Assembly: GCA_023213315.1 (NCBI GenBank)
Contig: JAKCPI010013906.1
Span: forward strand, 89,317 to 153,316
Origin: Euborellia annulipes
Taxonomy: Eukaryota > Arthropoda > Insecta > Dermaptera > Anisolabididae
Direction: 5' to 3'
Length of the DNA stretch: 64,000 nucleotides
Shown here: piece after piece, positions 58,724 through 64,000 of the stretch
How positions within the stretch are numbered: the first letter of the stretch is position 1
Layout of the letters: every line of letters begins with the position of its first letter
The notes under the pieces: model-generated
Databases searched by the model: none
Seen by the model: only the letters and a program-made list of their open reading frames with translations
What the model was told of the DNA's origin: nothing
Made by a program: the position numbers and the translations under genes

Positions 58724-59164
58724 AGGTCGGTCCTCTTTGTTTTGCACCCCACCCCAGTTGCGCCCGTGGCGGGCGCCTATTTTGCCACGCCCTCGTTACG
58801 GCCCTGTATGCAATTTGTTAATTTGGTTGTATATTATTGTATTGTGTTATTGGTACTCTGTTTTTGTATTGTTTATTTTCTATGATGTTTCGTATTAATG
58901 TATCTTGTATATATATATTTGGGTTAAATCCTATGGTCTCTGGCTAAGGGGAAATAAATAAAAAAAAAAAAAAATTCGAATATGTCGGCATATTGAAATA
59001 TATATATAATAAGAGCTGAGAATAGTTTAATGAAAGAGAGGAGATGAATAGTTTTTTTTTTTTTTTTTTGGTAGAATAAAAATAGCCTGAGATGCGCTCA
59101 AGTGGAACTCGGAAATTAGATGAGAGGAGATACTCAGTAGGGGCCGCAACTTCCCTGGCTACAG

Positions 59165-59170
59165 ATGATG
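59165..59170 (+). CDS. Start codon exon of four-exon membrane-protein gene
   Basis: ATGATG lies directly before the donor GTAGGT at 59171. Joined to the next exon it gives MMSSLAASCCGLAVVILV, so the first exon is almost wholly 5' untranslated (from roughly 59075, extent uncertain). The start is inferred from the fit of phase (0), a good donor, and the hydrophobic first helix that follows. Confidence 0.7.
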
Positions 59171-59414
59171 GTAGGTAGCACGTTCTAATTATCTGCTATT
59201 GACTAATTAATGTTTTTATTTATTTATTTTTTATCTGTTGTGAGATCTTTTTCTGAAAGATAGAAGATTTCTTTCTACTTTATGTATGTCAAAACACAAA
59301 TACAATTCGAATGGGAATTTGTTTCAGGCTTTTTTTAATGCTTTCAACATTCACCTAGACTCTAATTTAATGGTGTTTTATAGATTCTATATAATTTTCA
59401 ATGTTTGTTTTTAG

Positions 59415-59649
59415 TCGTCTTTGGCAGCCAGTTGCTGTGGCCTGGCTGTCGTGATCCTGGTGCCTATCTATCATATCTACACATTTCTACTGGCCTGGGA
59501 TGATTTCCGGTTTCCCGTCGATCCCGAACATTGCACCTGTTCATGTTGGGACACCGTGTTTAAGGGACCTTACGAGTCAAACTTGGCCTCTTATAAACAC
59601 TTCTACTTCAATGCTACTAAATATATGGCCTATTGTTGGATATTAGCAG
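59415..59649 (+). CDS. Multi-pass membrane protein, exon 2
   Basis: Acceptor GTTTTTAG, donor TTAGCAG|GTTAAT, phase 1. With the other exons it encodes a 235-residue protein (708 nt including stop). This exon holds a first transmembrane helix (LAVVILVPIYHIYTFLLAW), then a Cys-rich loop (DPEHCTCSCWDTVF). An N-glycosylation sequon (NATK) follows in HFYFNATKYMAYCW, just before the second helix. The loop with clustered Cys and a sequon suggests it is extracellular or lumenal. I do not recognise the family. Conservation of intron phases and absence of stops make it a real gene. It is tail-to-tail with the minus-strand coiled-coil gene. Confidence 0.85.
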
Positions 59650-59881
59650 GTTAATTTACACAAATATTTTTAGCCGCTTGGATAATACTCAATGAGATCC
59701 CCCTTCCCAGAATCAACCCAAAAGACCATTGACTTCTACCCAAGTTTTCTTTTTCCTCTATGCCACTCTTCTTCATTTCTTTTTTCTAATAAATACGAAA
59801 CAATTTCGATACCCCTCTGAATGATAATAATTATGTATATTACTTGCCTTTATTTATCAAATGGTTTTCTTATTTTCCCAG

Positions 59882-60129
59882 TTCTGGGGATGATAGGCCT
59901 CTACGAGATCGTGAAGTACATAGTAGCCTTGCTGATAGAAGGGCAGCTCCGTTTCTTGATGGCTCTGCTGGTAGCCTCTTCACTCCCAAGTCATTATTAC
60001 AGTTGGTGGGGTTTCATCAACTACATCAACGACGAGTATTGGGATCAATGGAACTATCAACTGACCTTCTCTTTGACAGAACTTCTTTCCACTTTTGTCG
60101 CTGTGCGAAAATTAGATGCTAAAAAACAG
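59882..60129 (+). CDS. Multi-pass membrane protein, exon 3
   Basis: Acceptor TTTTCCCAG, donor AAACAG|GTAAGG, phase 1 in and 0 out. It carries the rest of the second helix (VLGMIGLYEIVKYIVALLI), a third hydrophobic segment (LRFLMALLVASSLPSHYY) and an aromatic stretch, SWWGFINYINDEYWDQWNYQ. A fourth amphipathic or membrane segment, LTFSLTELLSTFVAV, follows. Trp/Tyr-rich loops between helices are typical of small channel- or transporter-like proteins, but no diagnostic motif is visible. Confidence 0.87.
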
Positions 60130-60184
60130 GTAAGGAACTTGATCTTTGTCAAGGAATATAATATACTAGTATATTAATTTTTAG

Positions 60185-60403
60185 GTTTATCGTCGAGATT
60201 GGGTGATGATCCTGGCAATTGCTCTTATTCACGTTCTCGCCTCTACAAGTGATCAATTTTTTAAAAATGTCATCGTTGGCCACGGAGAACGTCATCAAAT
60301 CCTCCGTGATATTTTACTTATGTTCTCAGACATTTTAAATATTGGAGTTGCGCTTTTTGCGCTTGCCCTTAGCCAAACAAGAAAAATGCATTACATTCCA
60401 TAA
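60185..60403 (+). CDS. Multi-pass membrane protein, last exon
   Basis: Acceptor TTTTTAG, phase 0. It encodes a further hydrophobic helix (WVMILAIALIHVLAST), a polar segment with HGERHQILRD, and a last helix, LMFSDILNIGVALFALALS, ending TRKMHYIP and TAA at 60401-60403. The preceding intron is only 55 bp. Confidence 0.87.
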   Translation, partial: VYRRDWVMILAIALIHVLASTSDQFFKNVIVGHGERHQILRDILLMFSDILNIGVALFALALSQTRKMHYIP

Positions 60404-60456
60404 TTGTATGTATAAATATTATTAATACTGACTTCTTAGTTGAGAAGTTAACTTAA

Positions 60457-60702
60457 GGTGAAGCTACACGATGATGATTTGGTTTTGGTAATTTTTAAAG
60501 GCAAGTGTTTTGATATACGGTGGGACGAAATTTTGAACCGATAATTTTGAAGCGCTAACCGAAGCTAGAAATAAATTTGGTGGACCTTGATAGTTTGTCG
60601 CATCTTGTAGTCGAACTTTGAACGAAGGGATCGTCGTCAAATTCACGTTATTAGATGATGCGTCATCGTTTAAAGGTGTACATCGTGTGACTCCGCTTTC
60701 AG
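60457..60702. mobile_element. Possible MITE after the membrane-protein gene
   Basis: AAGGTGAAGCTACACGATG at left and CATCGTGTGACTCCGCTTT at right form imperfect inverted ends; the interior is richer in coding-like codons by chance. The 116-codon minus frame here has no other support. Confidence 0.35.
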
Positions 60703-60984
60703 TGGCAATGTGAAAAGTTGTTTCCGAAGGAGTTCCTATGTCCTCTATAATAGGAGGTGTGAAGGTTTTGGGACAAAAGGGTAGAATGACACGAATCAGT
60801 AAGCTTGGCTGCATAATGACCCAGCCCAGTTCATAAATTATAAAAGCACCTCATTCTACTGTAGATTAAAAAACATTTTTATTTTTTCAAAAGATTAGAT
60901 TATTTTTATACTTCATTTTAATCCAAATTTTTTAATAGTTAATTGGATAATATTTATTATAGAGCATAAAAAGACCAAATATTA

Positions 60985-61120
60985 AACTGGATTTTTTTTT
61001 TTAACACGCACACTTTGTTCTCATTCACACACACAAAAACAGTCTTCTCGGCAATCTAGGCGATTTAAGACTTTAATGATACTCGTATTTGGTAATATAT
61101 ATATAGGCATTCTTACTGGA
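60985..61120 (-). mobile_element. tRNA-derived SINE 3' fragment
   Basis: CA-rich tail, GTCTTCTCGGCAATCTAGGC and ATACTCGTATTTGGTAATAT match the 3' part of the family; the tRNA head is missing. Confidence 0.7.
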
Positions 61121-61518
61121 TCTCTTCTTACAAAATTTAAAAACTAACAATGTGTAATAAAATCCAAAATGAACATTTTATAAAATTATAATTTATTAAA
61201 TATTGTATAATATATATTATATTTATTATAAGTTTTTATATGTATATTATATATATATAGCATATTAATAGTAATAATAAAATTTTTATACAAAAATGAA
61301 TGTCCATTTTAATTCTATCAAAAAGCTCAAAAATCTATTATTATTTACAAATTATATGTATATACCTATTTTTAGATTAGTAGATACATATATATACAAT
61401 TTTAAAATGTTCATTTACTGTCATACATCTAATATTTTTGGCGTTCTGGAAAAAAAAAAATTAAATTAAATATCGTTTAACATAAATAAACATTTTTTTT
61501 TTTTTTTTTTAAATTTTC

Positions 61519-61577
61519 TTACGATTTTCCAAGCATCCAATTCCAAATTACTTCTGAAGTGCTTTGAACATCTCGTG
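61519..61577 (-). CDS. Coiled-coil protein, last exon
   Basis: Acceptor with a nine-T tract, TTTTCAG. Entering in phase 1, as set by the donor at 62101, it reads TRDVQSTSEVIWNWMLGKS and TAA. The Trp-rich, compact end looks like a genuine C-terminus. The summed coding length from Met 63714 is then 474 nt, divisible by three. Confidence 0.62.
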
Positions 61578-61969
61578 CTGAAAAAAAAAGATTAATCAAT
61601 GAATGGAAAGAGAAAATTAAAGAGAAGACAAAAATTAAATGACAGTGACTGATTTTCTTCAAATAATTCTTGAAACTTTATACGACGATAATTCTTGAAA
61701 TTTTACACGGCGATAAATAAATGCCTTATTATTAAACCAATCCATGGGTTTTTCTCATGTGATTATTTCAGTGTTTTTATAAAAGAAGATGGGCATCTAT
61801 ATCGAAATTCTTTATACATGTAAACCAGTTTCTCAACCTTATTCTGCTCACCGCCTACTTTGAAAATATGTTTTTTTCCCATCCTACTATTGATTATGAT
61901 ATTTTTTATTTACATTCAAGGGGGCTCGCTGGTGTAGCGGGCTAGGGTGTTGCTTTAATGTAAACTCAC

Positions 61970-61996
61970 ATTGGCATTGGTAATGTGTTGTTTGAA
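61970..61996 (-). CDS. Possible 27-nt cassette microexon
   Basis: Between acceptor GATATGCAG and donor CAAT|GTGAGT lie 27 nt with phase 1 at both ends (IQTTHYQCQ plus one base), so inclusion or skipping keeps the frame into the last exon. A second acceptor 11 bases upstream (TTCCTAG) would make a 38-nt exon (KDMQFKQHITNAN) and shift the last exon into a frame ending HEMFKALQK. It is supported only by the splice-site strings and the strong GTGAGT donor. Confidence 0.4.
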
Positions 61997-62100
61997 CTGC
62001 ATATCTTCTAGGAATCTTTCAGAAACGAAACCCTTATTGTTTATGGAAATTGAAGAAAGAAAAGTCGTGAATGAACTTGTAAAATTTTTCTTCAACTTAC

Positions 62101-62228
62101 TTAACGAATGGCTTGAGGAAGGACTGCGTTGTGGCAATAATACTTCATTACTCTGTTTGAAACGTTGTTCTCGTTCTTTGTGTATCCTGAGATCACGTCG
62201 ATGTCCAACAGCATGTAGTTCAGATAAT
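62101..62228 (-). CDS. Coiled-coil protein, third exon
   Basis: Acceptor TTTGATAG, donor TTAA|GTAAGT, phase 2 in and 1 out. It encodes KLSELHAVGHRRDLRIHKER, EQRFKQSNEVLLPQR and a Ser-rich end, SPSSSHSL. The basic helical first half followed by SPSSS suggests a regulated, phosphorylatable tail; inference only. Confidence 0.75.
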
Positions 62229-62557
62229 CTATCAAAAAGTTTTTTAGATGAAATATAAGAAAAAAAAATTATTATATTTAAAAATTTTAAAATTGCCCTC
62301 TAAAATTTTTGAGACTACATTTATAATACTTTTTTATAAAATTTAGTTCATTAATTTAATAAATAATTATTTTGTTCTATTAGGCATCTTTTATCAAATT
62401 GCATTTTTCTAATTGAAAGAATGAAATTAATGTGGATTCTAATGCCAGCACATTCTGTCGGTCGACATACGGTGCAGTTATGAGTGTCCCCGCTTTTAAA
62501 TTTATAAAATGAATGAGATTTTCGTTCTACCAAAAAGAATATTCATTTTTTATTTAC

Positions 62558-62724
62558 TTATCAGCAAGGATGGCAGCATCAGCGGGCGGAGAATTCGGAG
62601 CAACTACAATTTCGGATGATTCAGATGAAGAGGCCAAATTAGGTGCTTTAGAAGAGCGAAGTTCTTCATTTTGTTTTAATGCCGTGGATAAACGTAATTG
62701 AAGAGCATCTCGTTCCTCTAAAAG
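62558..62724 (-). CDS. Coiled-coil protein, next exon
   Basis: Acceptor TATTTTAG, donor GATAA|GTAAAT, phase 0 in and 2 out. It continues the coiled coil, LLEERDALQLRLSTALKQNE, then ELRSSKAPNLASSSESSEIV and VAPNSPPADAAILAD. The junction with the preceding exon (ELFQ|LLEERDALQ) is a perfect heptad continuation, which supports the model. The second half is a Ser/Pro-rich, acidic disordered stretch. Confidence 0.78.
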
Positions 62725-62811
62725 CTAAAATAAAAAATTCATATTATATAAATAGCATGGTAAGTATGAATTAGTGTTTATTTTTTTTTAATTAATTTTC
62801 AAAAGCCAGGT

Positions 62812-63545
62812 AAAATAAAAAACTTTATATTCTGTTGTCGACGTTTCGAAAGCTAGTCGCACTCATCTTCAGGGTCTATAGTAACAAATTTTATTTGGGC
62901 GATTGATCATTTTACAATGTACGTTAATACAAAACAAATTATACCATGAAATTTCGTAATGACTACTTACACGCAAAATTGTCAAAATTTAGTCCAGGTG
63001 GTGTGGTACTGCAATATCATGTATAAGCATGTTTGTATTTTTTTGCATCAACAATATGCAAACATGTTTATACATGATAATAATATGCAGTACCACACCA
63101 CCTGTACTAAATTTTGTGGTACTGCATATTATTATCATGTATAAGCATGTTTGTATTTTGCATCAACAATATGCAAACATGTTTATACATGATAATAATA
63201 TGCAGTACCACACCACCTCTACTTAATTTTGACAATTCTGCGTGTAAGTACAGCATATTATTATCATTTATAAACATGTTTGCATATTGTTGATGCAAAA
63301 ATACAAACATGCTTAAACATGATAATAATATGCAGTACCAATTGCATGTTATAATTTGTTTTGTATTAACGTACATAGTAAAATGATCAATCAGCCATAT
63401 AAAAATTGTGACTCTAGGCCCTGAAGATGATTGCGACTAGCTCTTGAAACGTCGGCGACAGAATATAAAGTTTTTTTATTTTACCTGGCAGTTGTGTTCC
63501 GGGAAGGCCTCCGTCTTTCTCTTCTAATTGAATATTTAAAGCCAT
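62812..63545. mobile_element. Foldback element with a stack of hairpins, inside the coiled-coil gene intron
   Basis: Outer arms (CCAGGTAAAATAAAAAACTT and complement at about 63475) carry GATGAGTGCGACTAGCTTTC GAAACG and its relative; both match elements at 29560 and 30130. The centre (63000-63340) is a serial palindrome built of ATAAGCATGTTTGTATTTT and TGCAAACATGTTTATACATG. Confidence 0.8.
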
Positions 63546-63594
63546 CAAACTCAACAAACTTATCTAACACCATTAGAAAATATTTTGTTCTAAC

Positions 63595-63720
63595 CTGGAA
63601 TAATTCATGAGTCAACTCTTCACATCGCATATCCCTTTGATGGAGCATATACATCGCCAAAGCCAATTCATCTTGTTGTTGTTGCTCGTGCGCTTCTTTT
63701 TGTAGATTAATCATATTATC
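63595..63720 (-). CDS. Coiled-coil protein exon (first recognised)
   Basis: Minus strand. Acceptor TTGATAG, donor TTCCAG|GTTAGA, phase 0 at both ends (42 codons). It encodes DNMINLQKEAHEQQQQDELA, then LAMYMLHQRDMRCEELTHEL and FQ, strongly heptad-like. A Met at the third codon (63712-63714) could be the start; then the spliced protein is 157 residues (166 with the microexon). Alternatively this is the C-terminal part of a larger protein continuing past the window. A possible upstream exon at 63786-63850 is open in two frames, but neither fits this exon's phase. I do not recognise the family with confidence; a centrosomal or Golgi coiled-coil protein would be a reasonable guess. Confidence 0.7.
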
Positions 63721-63785
63721 CTATCAAATTATTATCAAATATAATTTATCTAAATAAATGGATAATTTATTAATTTAATGCATAC

Positions 63786-63850
63786 CTGCGCTTTTGCTTT
63801 TTGTAAAAAGATTCGGAAGCGATAAATGATTTTGACAATTTATTCCCATC
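63786..63850 (-). other. Possible upstream exon of the coiled-coil gene, phase unresolved
   Basis: Good acceptor CTTTTTTAG and donor GCGCAG|GTATGC. One frame reads DGNKLSKSFIASESFYKKQK, another MGINCQNHLSLPNLF. Neither joins the next exon without a stop, so it may be 5' untranslated or not an exon. Confidence 0.3.
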
Positions 63851-64000
63851 CTAAAAAAGACAATAAAATTAATATTAATAAAAAAAAAGTTAAATTAAAC
63901 AAATAATATTACAACGAGATGCGAATTGCAGTCTCTTTTTCATTAAAAAAAATCAACAAAAAAAATTAGTTAATTTTTCAATTAATTAATTTTAATACTT

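Noticed and set aside
60464..60814. 116-codon minus-strand frame
   Set aside because: Low similarity to known folds by eye, no promoter or splice signals, and it sits within a possible MITE with CATCGTGT ends.
63000..63340. CRISPR-like repeated array
   Set aside because: Repeats alternate in orientation and have no unique spacers; this is a eukaryotic palindrome stack.

Overview
The window is 64 kb of AT-rich, intron-rich, extremely repeat-dense animal DNA. Exons are much richer in GC than the introns. The main gene is the 3' half of a dystrophin gene. Its C-terminal protein sequence, for example the block continuing from ZZ domain to [14 protein letters not shown], looks arthropod (insect or crustacean); the species cannot be fixed from the sequence. 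There is no sign of a prokaryotic or viral genome.

Layout. Positions 1-20649 are one long upstream dystrophin intron filled with MITEs, foldback elements and tRNA-derived SINEs. Positions 20650-46649 (+) hold twelve dystrophin exons. I could join them with matched splice sites and phases into 2451 nt (816 codons plus stop). They encode the last spectrin-like repeat, the WW domain, the two EF-hand-like regions, the ZZ zinc finger, the syntrophin-binding stretch, two coiled coils and the C-terminal tail. A poly(A) signal follows at 46902. Converging from the other strand is a single-exon ORF for a Lys-rich protein of unknown function (47115-47954, -). Positions 48000-59000 are mostly repeats, including a 1.6-kb inverted segmental duplication (52.6-54.2 kb and 56.9-58.6 kb) and several hAT-type MITEs with intact 8-bp target duplications. 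Two possible minus-strand terminal exons lie at 49890-50656. A complete four-exon gene for a 235-residue multi-pass membrane protein lies at 59165-60403 (+). A coiled-coil protein gene (61519-63720, -) converges on it.

The most unusual structures are these. (1) A 411-bp foldback element at 32465-32875 sits inside a SINE in a dystrophin intron and carries a 66-bp near-identical copy of the end of a downstream dystrophin exon, including its splice donor. (2) Many unrelated foldback elements share a hammerhead-ribozyme-like core (CTGANGA, hairpin, GAAAC) whose hairpin stems differ in sequence yet stay paired. (3) A multicopy family has palindromes at both ends instead of ordinary terminal inverted repeats. 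(4) There is a dense series of nested MITEs with readable target-site duplications.

All calls were made by reading and hand translation; no alignment or database search was run.
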